The notes beneath the pieces were generated by a model, which was given only the letters and a program-made list of their open reading frames with translations, was not told the origin of the DNA and ran no database searches. From NCBI RefSeq assembly GCF_003589595.1, contig NW_020653770.1, positions 4,234,528 to 4,298,527 of the forward strand: 64,000 nt of DNA, read 5' to 3'. This DNA comes from Hyposmocoma kahamanoa. Lineage: Eukaryota; Arthropoda; Insecta; Lepidoptera; Cosmopterigidae. The translations under genes were made by a program, and so were the position numbers. Below are positions 1-11,382 of the stretch, in pieces; the stretch's first letter is position 1, and every line of letters begins with the position of its first letter.

Positions 1-288
1 ATCTCGTAACATTAAACACCTGTCACCAATTGGGAAATACGATAATGACACATAAGATCGTGTGCGAAATACCAAATAGCTGTACTTACTGTTAGTGACT
101 CACGTACGTAATTAACAATGGGATATCCGCATCATGCATGCATACATCATATCATGTGATTGTCGAGTTCGAAGAAAAGACGTCACAGAAATATTACCAA
201 CGACGTAACGAGCAGGAAATAATCAGTGAAGACTTGGGCGGTGGTGGCCCAGTCATCTTTTATTAAGGCGAAATGTGTCAATAAGACC

Positions 289-766
289 AATCAAGTATAT
301 AACCAGAAATAGAGACGAAATAAGGGCCATCTATCACTGGCCACTCATCAGGCAAAAGAGCAAAATATCAACACTCGTTTGCGCTGAAATCACAAATTAG
401 AAAGCTGAAATAGTACAGCGCCAACTGCTGACCTGTGAATACGTCTCCGTAAAGTCCAAAAATATTCGATATTTTTTGTAATAAAGATAATATCTCTAAC
501 TATGGTTAGAGATATCATCTTTGTGTCACCGAGTGATCTGTTCCACTCGGTGGTGTGGAAAAAACAGCAAAACATCTAAATACAAAATTCACCGATAATT
601 AAATATTCAATATGTAATTTTTCAATTTTCGTCCATTACAGCAAAGCTCAAGTTAACCTGGTCGATTTGAAGCGAAACACTTAACAACACCCGTCACCGT
701 AATGATTTGACGGAATAGTTTTCAAACAAATTAAATGACATTTCATCTCTTTTTATATACTCGATG
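289..766 (+). mobile_element. hAT-like MITE, family CATCGAG, copy 1
   Basis: The left end (A)TCAAGTATATAACCAG.. and right end ..TATATACTCGATG are inverted repeats of about 30 bp. The interior has no coding capacity. Other copies in the window are at 20432, 25200, 26624 and 49518. The flanking 8-mers here (AATAAGAC / ACACGAGC) are only weakly alike, so the target duplication has decayed. Confidence 0.75.
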
Positions 767-1214
767 ACACGAGCCTACATTTTAGGGGGTGAGTTGTATG
801 GGACCTCCCCTCGGGGCCCTCAATTAGTGCGCTTAAAATTAATATGAATTAACAACAATTTGACACACATCCGACGTCGACAAGCGCCTACTGGCGACTG
901 ACAGGGCGGTAGGCGGCGTGGCGAATCTTTAAACCGCCTTTTTAACTTTGAATTTAAATTTAGCAGGTTCTTTATAATATTTAAAGAGCAATTATGTGCA
1001 ATGTTAGATACTTATTCATAAATAATCTGATTAAGACATTTAATTTGGCCTGTTTTTAGGATTTTATATGATCGAGTGAAGTACATCCTATTGTGTAACA
1101 AATTAGCACGTTCGTTAGACAATATCTTTAGGTGTAACGTAATTTTTGTGTAATACCGTTATTCAATAGTAAATACCTAAACCATTTCATCTAGCGAAAC
1201 AATTTTTTCCCATC

Positions 1215-1365
1215 TCGTCTGGTGAGTCGCCTTTAGCGCACAGCCTAGGAATACACTTCCCTGCCTTCATACTATTTCCGAGCACATACAAAGGTGCTAC
1301 TGAATAGGCATCTTCTGAACGAGCTCGTTCCATCGGAGACCCTATTATTGTTCCAGTGTTCTAAG
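1215..1365 (+). pseudogene. Decayed LINE C-terminal fragment, copy 2
   Basis: AGTCGCCTTTAGCGCACAGC, CTTCTGAACGAGCTCGTTCC and GGAGACCCTATTATTG parallel the 55261-55415 fragment in the opposite orientation. Stops interrupt it. Confidence 0.35.
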
Positions 1366-2398
1366 TAATCAAGAGCAAATCCATTACTTTAAAAAAAAGG
1401 TACCTTCTTAACTGGGCAGTAGACGGTTTGGGCACGCGCGAGGCGTCGCACAAAAGCATTTATTATGAACATTTATCTAAACAAATTTCACATTATACAT
1501 ACTATATACCTCATAGATACAAAAACCATAAAAACAAATTGCCAATTTGTTGTAACATATTACGTAAAAATACGAGACAGAGCATATCCGATGCCGATAT
1601 AACCATTTTTGCGCAAAAACTCGTGTATTTCAAGGTTCATTTTAAATTAAATTGAATAGAAATTTGCGATACTTGTGTGTTTTTTATAATGCCTAGAAAT
1701 GTAATCTTGTCGGTACGTATAATAGTGAATGGATTTCTGATTTACGTTTTAAAGAATGCTTAATTTAAGACCACTATTTCATAAATTTAAAGCTGTGTCT
1801 GTTTACCGTCGTCAACCGCAGAGTCCTTATATCACTTAATCACTTACTGGTCTGTCTTGATTACATTTTATAAATACTAGCTGCGACTATATATATGATA
1901 CGATAACGAAATTGTCAATTATACGTATATTTTATCAGAAAAATATCTATTTTATCCAGTACCCAAAAAAAAACAATAGTCTTGTTTTACTATAAAAACA
2001 TAATAACACACTGTGCGTCGCGTTAATCGTGTTTCCGTTGCGTGAGTTAACAACTTTACGTTTCATTTAAAAATAATATTGAATATCTACTACTACATGT
2101 AACAGGTAAATAAAGATATTTTTAATTGTGTGAAAACCCTAATGAAGTCATTGTCAAATTTTCTGACAAAATAATTATCACCACACTCGGGCGCGAATCG
2201 TGCGTGGTCAGTTGTAGTAAGAAAATAACCGAAATTCTCTAAGTGATTAGATGGTGATCAGCAATAAATACAAAGCACACAACAACTTGCATTTTTGTTT
2301 AACAAAAAAAAACATTTTTTAATAATAGAACAAAAAATGTATAATGTAAAGCGACACTGATACCATATATACTTTTAAACTTTCGCGTTGCAGTGCAC
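1366..2398. other. AT-rich stretch, nothing recognised
   Basis: No long frame with codon structure, no repeat family match within the window, and no splice-bounded exon seen. Confidence 0.5.
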
Positions 2399-2667
2399 CA
2401 ACATTTGGAAACGGGAATAAACGCGTTTACATACGAATATGTATTTTTCCCACCTACCTAGTTTCCCAACTCTTCATCCACCCGCATAATATAATAGTTT
2501 AAAAAATGTTATGCGGGTGGATGAAGATTCCACCGCCGAGATGGAGATGTAAACACCGCATCACTAGTCAGCCCGTGACCACGGCGAGTGCAACCTGGCC
2601 GAAACTACGTAGATGTAAAAAAAATATATTCGTATGTAAACGCGTTTATTCCCGTTTCCAAATGTTG
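2399..2667 (+). mobile_element. MITE with about 42-bp perfect terminal inverted repeats and an inner hairpin
   Basis: CAACATTTGGAAACGGGAAT.. (left) and its exact complement (right, ending ..CCGTTTCCAAATGTTG) form arms of about 42 bp, with AAACGCGTTTACATACGAAT as their inner part. Inside, 2472-2489 and 2509-2526 form an independent 18-bp perfect stem (CTTCATCCACCCGCATAA) with a 19-nt loop. It is 269 bp long and non-coding. A near-match GACAC(T/A)GATACCAT occurs 46 bp left of the left arm and directly at the right end. Confidence 0.85.
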
Positions 2668-2750
2668 ACACAGATACCATTATAATGTACACATATTTTT
2701 CTAAAAATCTAACCACATGTCATTTCTGTACGCCGTGGGTATGGTTTTTA

Positions 2751-3128
2751 CTTAGAATAATAACGCCATAGAATGGTAGTTTATATCAAAGGAACTGTCA
2801 CAAGTGAGGCAAAAATCAAATTCATGTAGGCTAGTTTTAGTAGTAGGTTAATTTTCGGTTTTAGTGAATATTTATATAAAAATACAAGTTGAAACGCGTT
2901 ACTTCCTTGTGGAATGTGATGTTGGTATCTATTTTATGTTTGTCTGACGTATTTTTACACTCATTTACCGCACATTTCGTCATTTTTAGCTAAAATTCTG
3001 GAGCTGTTCGCGGTGCAAGTTGACCTTGAGCACTGAAGGCCCGCCCGCTCGTGTAGGCCCTTTCGGAGCGCTTCAATTTGCCTCACTTAGCGTGTGCGGG
3101 CTAGGTTTCTATGCGTTATTATTCTAAG
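2751..3128 (+). mobile_element. MITE family CTTAGAATAA, copy A
   Basis: A 378-bp element with termini CTTAGAATAATAACGC and GCGTTATTATTCTAAG. It is flanked by a perfect 8-bp duplication GGTTTTTA (2743-2750 and 3129-3136). It has no transposase. Near its right end is a GC-rich block (3002-3105) shared with copy B at 60188 in inverted orientation. Most of the open frame at 3094-3396 lies outside it and is spurious. Confidence 0.92.
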
Positions 3129-4066
3129 GGTTTTTATACTTTGTTTCAATATCAATGAATTTATCCACGTCCGGCAGTACCCACGGGGTACATATCAGGG
3201 TTGTTGTTTATGCAAGTTTTTTACAGATCAGCGGGAACTAACGCAGATGCTAAATTTAGGTATTAAAAAAAACGCGAAAAATGTACATCGCATATACATA
3301 TGTTTTTTTTTTTATGTATGTTCTCAGATATCTCCGTCAATCGTGAACCGATTTTCAAAACTGTTTTTTTGTTTGAAAGGTGAGTTCTCGTGGTGATCCC
3401 ATTGTCGCCAAGTCCCATGAAAATCGAAGGAAATGTTTATTTTGAAAGTTCTTTTTTGTTTCAAAGGGTGATGTGGTCCCTGATGCTCTTCCGGATTCGT
3501 TTCGGCTATCACAAATTACTAATAATTTTCCGCAAATAAAAGTGAACGACTTTTCATTAGACACAATGTACATGTAATCAACAATTCACCGTCACCAAGA
3601 CAACCAGAATAGAAAATACAAAATGTACAAAGGAGTCTGTAACAGTCCCAATGTCACCAAGAAGTCGGAATCTAATGAAGGGATCTCATGGAAGTCGAAA
3701 AAAGCCGAAAAGCAAACTTTTGAAATCGGTTTTATAACATATATTTTTGTAACATTATGACTAATGCGAAAAACGAATGCAGTCAAGTTTTTGTCTACGT
3801 TTTATTACGGGTAAGTGTACGAAAAGTAAGAAAACAATAATAAACAAAATATTTCACGTAAGGTAACGTAACCCTGAAATTGGTTTATTTCAGGGTCTTC
3901 GAGCAATTGTTATATTTAGTTTTGACCTACACTTTACTATTGACATTCATCTATTGGCTTCCTTCCATCTATTTCTGTTTAAATGGACAGGTGACAGCAT
4001 GGTTACGCACGTCTGTTGTGTTTACCCGACTATCCCTAAAGGTATATATGAAAGAATTTACGTCAT

Positions 4067-4136
4067 ATCTTACCTATTTCTGCCACCAAGCAGTAATGTT
4101 AGCATTACTGCGTTCCGGTTTTTGAAGCACCCTTAG
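4067..4136 (-). repeat. R4 fragment (minus)
   Basis: CTTACCTATTTCTGCCACCA and AGCAGTAATGTTAGCATTAC: the 3' half of family R4. Confidence 0.7.
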
Positions 4137-4160
4137 GAGCTGGTGAATATATTTTTTAAT

Positions 4161-4456
4161 AATGTCCAGTGACGGGCCGAACGAGTCGTGCGCCTGATGG
4201 TAAGCTACACGCCTGTCCATAACAGTTGCAGTGCCACTCAGAGCTTTAAATCGCAAAGATCTGAGAAGCACTGCCACTGTGTCTGTCACCCTGAGACATA
4301 AGTTGATAAGTCCCATGTGCCTGTAATTCCATCAGCACCCTTACCCTTCCAAATCGGAACGCAGTAATGTTAACATTACTGCTTAGTGACAGAAACAGGC
4401 AAGGTGGCAGTACTTCCCTGGACGAACTCTTTCAAAACGAGCTCTACTGCTGCATA
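4161..4456 (+). repeat. R4 repeat, near full copy
   Basis: From AATGTCCAGTGACGGGCCGA through TAACAGTTGCAGTGCCACTC and GTCACCCTGAGACATAAGTT to GGACGAACTCTTTCAAAACG. R4 is about 300 bp, non-coding, lacks obvious pol III boxes and has more than 20 copies or pieces here. Best reference copy. Confidence 0.8.
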
Positions 4457-4461
4457 ATTTA

Positions 4462-4612
4462 AATTACAGGCACATGGGACTTGTCTTGTGATGGGCGCAG
4501 TAGCAGTGCCCCTCACATCTTTGTGATTTAAAGCTCTGAGTGGCACTGCAAGTCTTATGGACAGGAGTCTAGCTTACCACCAGGTGCACGACTTGTTCAT
4601 CACTTGATATTA
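4462..4612 (-). repeat. R4 fragment (minus)
   Basis: ATTACAGGCACATGGGACTT to GACTTGTTCATCACTTGATA. It lies next to the plus copy at 4161, making an inverted pair. Confidence 0.7.
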
Positions 4613-4750
4613 AAAAAAAAATAACGTGACCATACATCCCGCTTTGAACAGGACATTCCTCATTTTAAGACAAGTCCCAGTTTAAGCTTCGTGTCCCGCT
4701 TTTTGGCTTTGTGTCGTATTAACTCAAAAAGTATTTTGTTTATTTTAGAA

Positions 4751-4984
4751 TTGATATTCAGTAATTAATAATTTTTCTGTGAAATTACTCCACTAGTTTG
4801 TGATAATTATTAATACAAAGAACGAACACTTGGAAGCGTGAGGTCCGCTGGTTCGTTCCGTGGCTTAGCTGGTATAGCGTCTGCCACGGTTTGCTAGAAG
4901 ACGTCGGTGCGAATCCGGCTGGATCGAAGGATTTTTTTCTAAGTGTTCGACCTTTTTATTAATAATTATAACGAACTAGTGCAG
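4751..4984. mobile_element. S1 tRNA-like SINE, head-to-head dimer (short left arm)
   Basis: The left arm 4751-4831 is the 3' tail in minus orientation. It joins the plus-strand arm (4835-4984), which has box A (TGGCTTAGCTGG) and a box B variant (GGTGCGAATCC). The junction falls within the tail of the left arm. Confidence 0.75.
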
Positions 4985-5030
4985 TATTTATCATATTTGT
5001 TATTCAGTCTCCAATACATATTTTTTTTAC

Positions 5031-5232
5031 GATACTAAGTGACGAGACGGGTCGAGGTAATAATACGCCTGTCCATAACGGTTGCAGTGCCGCACAAAGC
5101 TTTATATCGCAAAGTCACCCTGAGACATAAGTTGACGAGTCCCACGTGCCTGTAATTTCATATGCACCCTTACTCTTCTAAGCCGGTAATGCTCTAAGCA
5201 GGTAATGCTCACATAACTGCTTGGTGGCAGAA
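5031..5232 (+). repeat. R4 repeat, internally deleted
   Basis: CTGTCCATAACGGTTGCAGT, a short deletion, then GAGACATAAGTTGACGAGTC and ACATAACTGCTTGGTGGCAG. Confidence 0.65.
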
Positions 5233-5499
5233 ATAAACAACAAATCAAAGTAATCAAGTAAACAAATCCATAGGCATCATTTCGGGGTCGACTGTACAGC
5301 GCTTTACATATTGACGTAGAACTATTTTATAAAAATCATAAAATAGAGCCCTAAATGTATCTGGGGCTATATCGGCAATTGACTTCAGAATGCATCTGGG
5401 TTGCGCGTGAGTTTCGCTATTCTTGCCAAATGCTTACGACATTGCTTCATTAGAAATGACACTGTATGACTATGCTGCTAAAAAGGTCGCTTAAAAATA

Positions 5500-5960
5500 T
5501 TTATCTACACACATATCATAAACTCTCTATAATGTGTTCAAAAACCGCAAATTACGACCAGCATAAAGGTAAACTGTTTTGTTAGAACAAATTTCTTATC
5601 TGTGAAAATGTTATTATTGCTTCACAATAACATCGAATTCGAAGATGTTAGTTTAGATTCAAATTTCGAACATCTCTAAAAAACAAAACAATTTGATTGG
5701 ACTTCAATTCTAATATCAGTCGAGATGAAGTTTTATTCGAAATGAAATGTCAATAGCAAACAATTTTGACAATTCCACACGTCACTTGATATCGAACGAT
5801 ATGATAGTTGGGGCCGATTCTAGTTTGTCTATGAATTAAAAATAAAAACTTCGGTTGCCTGACATGCCTGAAAAAGGTTTTTATTGCCGCCATTTCGCCA
5901 GTCGTAACATGCGGTTCCTGAACAGATCACAGAGAGCTTATAATATGTGTGTAGATAAAG
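5500..5960 (+). mobile_element. MITE family TTTATCTACACACA, copy 1
   Basis: Imperfect terminal inverted repeats of about 55 bp (left TTTATCTACACACATATCAT, right ..GCTTATAATATGTGTGTAGA). A second copy at 22720-23559 lies in the opposite orientation. No clear target duplication and no coding sequence. Confidence 0.75.
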
Positions 5961-6459
5961 CAGTGTATTTAACTGTACATAATTAGGCATTAAAACACTC
6001 GTGAGATGTTATTATGAATAAACCCATACTCGTATTTTAATACCTTTCATTATGTAACAGTCATATAAACTTCTATTTTCGACACGGTTTAACTTCGATG
6101 GTTTTTTAGAATAGCTGCTTATTTCTGAACCACCAAACTCTTCAGAAAGATGGTTTAAAAAATGTATTGAGGCGTATCTTCTTCTTTATGAAATACCGTT
6201 TAAAATGCTGGAAAACATTATGTCACTTGAGATGGGTAACAAACTAAGGTACCAATTTATTTAAAACAAAAATTTTATAACAAAACCTACACCATATTTA
6301 ATCAAAATTGAATCTTAATTGGTTAAGCCGTTGTGGAAATTAACGTGCACAAACTCACAGACATAAATTGTAAAAACTGATATTTTAGGTTTACAATAGA
6401 TACCACTGACTTAGGTTCCAAATATTAAAGGTACAGTCTCAGCTTCTCTACGATTTTAT

Positions 6460-6568
6460 TATGAGTCATTTTACTAGGACCCTTGAACACCCGGACCTGT
6501 TTAGAAAAGTTGATTTCCCACCGAGAATCGAACCCGGAACCGCCTCATCTAGTATCCACAGTGCTAAA
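6460..6568 (-). mobile_element. S3 tRNA-like SINE fragment (minus)
   Basis: Complement of GGTTCCGGGTTCGATTCTCG (box B) followed by GTCCGGGTGTTCAAGGGTCC; related to 17228-17420. Confidence 0.5.
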
Positions 6569-6867
6569 TTACGATTTAAAATTCAATTATGAAAATTTAG
6601 TATCGATAACGTAGACATTAAATACGAGGAAGTGAATTCATCAATCACCAATCCAAAAAAGTATGTCACGACTGTCGCAAGTTAATTTAGAACAAATTAA
6701 TTGCAATTGCTGAAAAGCAAACATTGTGGTTCACGGTCGTACCAATTCACGTGTAAGTTTTAAAAAATATTTTGTACTTGGGCTAGCATTAGTGTTGTAA
6801 AAAACTCCAGTATGTAGACTCCCGACATTTTAGGACTCGACTCCAATTCACAAGACTCGACTCATAG

Positions 6868-7255
6868 TCTCAGTACAGAGTACTAAAAAAACCGACCTCA
6901 AAAGTCATTCATCAGGGGATTAAACTGAAACTAGAAAGTTTGCCACCCTTAGAGGTGGAATATTTTCTTCAAATTTAAACGTAATAATAATAATACACAC
7001 ACTCAACATAGCCCCGCACTAAGGAAACCCTGTGTCGCGGGTAGCCATGGACACATACATAGATAACCACAAATTACACCCAAAGAGAATTAAATGTAGG
7101 CCATACAAATATTTCTCCTGGCCCGGGAATCGTACCCGGAACCTCTGCCTGGCAGTCCGGCATGGTAACCGTTCGGCCACGGAGGCAGTGGACCACAAAT
7201 GGGACCACTGCCGAGGTATCCTTTTACCAACAAAAAAGAATAATCAAAATCTCTA
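6868..7255 (-). repeat. AACCGAC-family repeat, split by an S2 SINE
   Basis: CTCAGTACAGAGTACTAAAA and ACCGACCTCAAAAG at the left, then GGGACCACTGCCGAGGTATC after the SINE. The family has AACCGACYTC at one end and GAAGTCGGTT at the other (a short inverted repeat). Confidence 0.65.
6982..7189 (-). mobile_element. S2 tRNA-like SINE (minus)
   Basis: Complement of GCCTCCGTGGCCGAACGG (box A region) and box B (GGGTACGATTCC), with CCATGGACACATACATAG and a (TAA)n tail. It is inserted in an AACCGAC repeat that resumes at about 7196. Confidence 0.85.
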
Positions 7256-7790
7256 GCCGGGGCTGGTAGCTGTAAAGGTATCTGACTGGACTATCACAAA
7301 CTCGAATTTCTTTATTCCGAATTTCATTAGTCCGAAAACGGTTCGACTTTTTTCATTAGTGCGATGACAGTTTTGGTATGAATTTGCAACACAGAAATGT
7401 CTTACAGCTGAAGTATCGTTTGTCCGAACACCTATTGTTAGAATAATTATTACGCATACATATTCTTTGAGCAGAAGTTTGTTTGGTCTAATCGTGTTTA
7501 TTATACTGTCCGTTTTCCATATAATTTAGATTGCTGAAAATTCGTTTCGATAAAATTACTATTCTTAGATAAAATTGTACCGCCATACAATTTTACCATA
7601 CAGCTTCAAAATTCTGGACTGTACTTTGCTGGTGCACAGTAAGTCCACATACGTAATTTTCCTCATACCATTGTGCTATGTTTTTGCTGTCATCTGAAAT
7701 AATCTAAAAACAATGGTCTTGAGTATTCAATAAATAACTTATACCTGAATAGAGGAGAGTACCAGAGCCTGCTTTTTGTGTGCTTGCATT

Positions 7791-8145
7791 AGGTTAGGTT
7801 AGTATATGAAAAAGCCGCACGAGCCGAATTTGTTTACATTACCTAGACGGTACGACCCCCTCCTGTAGGTTTAGGTTAGATTAGTATATGAAAAAGCCGC
7901 ACGAGCCGAGCGAGCGGAGCGAGCGTGTCGCGGCAGCGGCCGGCGATTGCCAGAGCCGAATTTGTTTGCATTACCTAGACGGTACGACCTCCTCCAGTAG
8001 GTTTAGGTTAGGTAAATATATGAAAAAGCCGCCCGAGCCGAATTTGTTTGCATTACCTAGACGGCACGACCCACTCCTGTAGGTTTAGGTTAGGTTAATA
8101 TATAAAAAAGCCGCACGAACCGAGCGAGCGAAGCGAGTGACTACA
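7791..8145 (+). repeat. GC-rich tandem array, about four units of 77-131 bp
   Basis: Each unit starts AGGTTTAGGTTAGRTTA, then TATGAAAAAGCCGCACGAGC, then CCGAATTTGTTTGCATTACC and TAGACGGTACGACC. Unit 2 carries about 50 extra bp rich in GAGCGAGCGGAGCGAGCG. The 64-codon frame reads only the repeat. Confidence 0.85.
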
Positions 8146-8545
8146 ACTCGATCAAATTAACTTGCATCTCGTTTACCATATTTTCTAAAGATGCGAGGTG
8201 CTTTAATTTGACGAGTTGTTTTGTGCGACACGTTCTAATACTTTTAGTATCTGTAATAAGAAATAATATAACAAAAATGTATCATGGATATCGTTTTTTT
8301 ATAAAATAAAAATATTCAATTGGTTACATTGGTCAAACGGTTTGTTGGGGAAATAAAAACCGGAAAATGAATAACTTGTCAATATGTCAAAATAGTGAAA
8401 CATTAAATGGTGTAATGAACATGTTTTCGGACAAAATGAAACAAAATCTATTCAATAAAAGTCTAAAGGTTTTCGGAGAAACAAAATTCTCTAGATCATG
8501 TTTTTAGCTTGTGATACGTAATCTATCCAACTGGGTGACGAAATA

Positions 8546-8728
8546 TCATAGATTTCTCATAGATGGCGCTACGGCTAAAGAGTCGTTGAAAAACCAAATA
8601 CAAAGATACGACGCAAGCACATAGAAAAATTCGTGAGGTCTGCTGGTTCGTTCCGTGGTATAGCGTCTGGCATGGTATGGTAGAAGACTTCGGTTCGAAT
8701 CCGGCCGGATCGAAGGAATTTTTTCTGT
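8546..8728 (+). mobile_element. S1 tRNA-like SINE
   Basis: The head TTTCTCATAGATGGCGCTAC leads into the tRNA-like region with box B GGTTCGAATCC. Box A is damaged (TTCCGTGGTATAGCG lacks the GCTTAGTTG core). Its 3' part abuts an AACCGAC repeat fragment. Confidence 0.8.
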
Positions 8729-8738
8729 GTGTGTTTTT

Positions 8739-8816
8739 TGTGAGCGTAACATACATATAAAAGAAATACATAGTCGAATTGAGAACCTCCTCCTTTTTTG
8801 GAAGTCGGTTAAAAAC
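8739..8816 (-). repeat. AACCGAC-family fragment
   Basis: GAATTGAGAACCTCCTCCTT and GGAAGTCGGTTAAAAA; the right end only. Confidence 0.65.
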
Positions 8817-8989
8817 AGAGACTCGCTACTCGATGTATTACGAGACTGTCAAGATTCCGAACAGACTCGAGTTTAACATTAGAGTTCGAGTTTATTTATG
8901 TAACGAGCCGCTTTCAAGTTGGAGTCTCTTTTTGTAACAAGTCAAGCTTGAGTCTGGTGCTCGAGAACCCACGGGCCAAGGGTTCCGAG

Positions 8990-9181
8990 TCCAAAGACTG
9001 CAAATATGTAGACGGAGCCGAGGTCCTTATTACTTTTTATTCTTTCTACAAGCTTAGCTGCGGAGCCAGCCCAAGTTAACAATTTCATCTTCAGAGAAAG
9101 CAGTGGTGCAATTCTGTTAGTGCTGTCCTTATCCATGACAACCATGTTGTCACAAATAAATGCCAACACTTCGTTATTCAT
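8990..9181 (-). pseudogene. Transposon-associated coding relic (minus strand)
   Basis: The frame starts MNNEVLAFICDNMVVMDKDS, which resembles the N-terminus of a protein found with lepidopteran mobile elements. The frame then degrades. The name of the element is not recognised. Confidence 0.3.
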
Positions 9182-9810
9182 AATTTTACGAGCTATACAC
9201 TTGACTACGTTAGACGTTATTATTTATCCGCGCTCACACTATAACGACGGAAACACGACACAAACTGCGCCAGCGCGCGCAGAGCAGCGTTATGTCTGTG
9301 GTATTACAAATATTAAAAATGGTCTCATTATCGGCGGTGCCGATGGTGGCCAAATATGGTGACATCTTTATGGGCCACCAGACACGCGACTTTTACGTTC
9401 CATCACTTGAAATAAAAAAAAAATTAACTACAAAAAGGAAAAGTAAAATAAAATCAAATGCAGAATAAAGCAAATGTATAACGTAATTCAGAATTTTGGT
9501 ATTTCAAAGTAGTAAAAGATTATAATCAAATAAGTTTGTTTACTGAAGTTCTGATTAAATAACCTGGTTGAGTTGAAAATAAATAATCCATAATAACGCA
9601 AAGAGAAACAACATTCGCACCAACATGATTATTTACATCTGTTGACACACAAATGTTCTCAAATTGGATCAAAAACTTATTTAAGAAACGATACACACAC
9701 TTGCTGTCTCGACGCGAAAACGATAATCGTGCGCCTTATTGAAAACACAAACTTTTTAAAATAATTAGAACTATTACGTACCTTCGGTATAATAAAGCTT
9801 TATGTATCAT

Positions 9811-9946
9811 GGTGACGGGCGCAGTGGTAGTGCCCCTCAGAACTTGGCATTTTAAAGCTCTGAGTGGCATTGTAACTGTTATGGACAGGCGTGTCGCTTA
9901 CCATCAGGGCGCATGACTTTTTCGTCCCGTCACTTGATGTTATAAA
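9811..9946 (-). repeat. R4 fragment (minus)
   Basis: GGTGACGGGCGCAGTGGTAG to CGTCCCGTCACTTGATGTTA. Confidence 0.7.
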
Positions 9947-10649
9947 AAAAAAGCCACATGTGATAAAAATAATAGAAACAATAAGAAACAAATTATATAA
10001 TTTATTACGACAGTTTTCTTGTATCTTCTATGAATTCAGATTCTCCCATTCTGTCCATGCATTAAAAAAAACACTGCATATGTGTGAAATCATGAACCAT
10101 TCTTTTCTTGTGAAATTAATTTTGGCATAGTAAATTTTTTGGTCTATGTAAAAAAAATTGATCAAAATTATTTTAGTACTGATCGACTCGCTTTTATGTA
10201 CGGATTATTTTATTGTATGGCACGAAAAAAATCGAGAGAGCAGACGTTTAAATCAAATGTTTTTCATAGAAAATGAATAAAATTGACTAATTTTGTTGTA
10301 CTGCCTAACACTTTTTAGATTTGTGTTTGGTAGTCGTCAATCAACGCGCCTACCGCGCAGCGTGCTACCATTAAAATATATTTGGTGGTTAGTGCTTTCT
10401 TTTGTTACCGCACAGATTTATCACCATTTAGAGCAGTCTATTTAAATATTTTTAATTTTGTACGAAAGTAAAATTTGATGAATTATTGAAAGTTATGGAA
10501 CAAAAGCTGTTGTATAAGATGTTACGAATATAGTCCTGCGTTATTGTTGCATTTTAGAAATAACTCTGTATAGAACAATGGGATAGCTTGTATCCAGGGA
10601 TAATTTTTTTCATGAATTTTCATAAGGTGTAAGTAGATCTTAAGTTTTT

Positions 10650-10934
10650 TAAATTTTTATTGAATTGATGTTCAATTATTTTTTGTGAAATTATTCCACT
10701 AGTTTGTTATAATTATTAATACAAAGATCGAACACTCAGAAAAAATTCCTTCGATGCGGCCGGATTCTAACCGACGTCTTCCAGCACATAGAAAAATTCG
10801 TGAGGTCCGCTGGTTCGTTCCGTGGCTTAGTTGGTATAGTGTCTGGCACGGTAAGCTAGAAGACGTCGGTTCGAATACGGCCGGATCGAAGGAATTTTTT
10901 CTGAGTGTTCGATCTTTGTATTAATAATTATAAC
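10650..10934. mobile_element. S1 tRNA-like SINE, head-to-head dimer with one 15-bp target duplication
   Basis: AGATCTTAAGTTTTT flanks the whole structure (10635-10649 and 10935-10949). The left arm (minus) runs from the tail to the box B region. The right arm (plus) runs from the head AGCACATAGAAAAATTCGTG through box A TGGCTTAGTTGG and box B GGTTCGAATAC to AATAATTATAAC. The single duplication shows both arms entered in one event. Confidence 0.88.
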
Positions 10935-11121
10935 AGATCTTAAGTTTTTAAATGTACATACGCTTTTTCAATCTTGAGCCTCGATTTCGCCGAACCTATA
11001 TTTCTTTTAATAATCAGAACGCGCGGTTACCGCAAGTGTGTAACTACCATTGGAGCACTCACTCAAAGACGCAGTTTCATAATAAGACTAACTGCGACGT
11101 TTTAAAATATTTATTACATTA

Positions 11122-11382
11122 TCACGTCGTTTTATTTGACAGTGGAAAATTTATAGTGTGATTTGTCAGTTCAAGAATGCGCTGGCTAATTAATAATACA
11201 GTTAGGTGTTTGGGTTTGATTATTTAAACTTTTTTTAAATAAAAAAAAACAGTGGATGATCACGGATGTCCAATGGCTTATACTGTGGGCGCTGGGTGAG
11301 AGTCCCTGTTTGATTCCCGGCTTGACCAATTTGGGAATGAACTTTTGTAAATTTATTCTGGTCTGAGTGTTTCGGTTAGTGC
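11122..11382 (+). repeat. Dispersed repeat D, copy 1 (contains box B-like end)
   Basis: CACGTCGTTTTATTTGACAG to GGTCTGAGTGTTTCGGTTAG. Matches 18326-18497 except for about 80 extra bp in the middle (11217-11295). It joins directly to R4. Confidence 0.6.

Noticed and set aside
7262..7560. Third GGTAACC-type MITE
   Set aside because: ACTATCACAAACTCGAA and following words are similar, but the termini and target duplication are missing.
7791..7800. Insect telomere repeat (TTAGG)n
   Set aside because: Only two tandem units, internal to a longer ~80-bp repeat.
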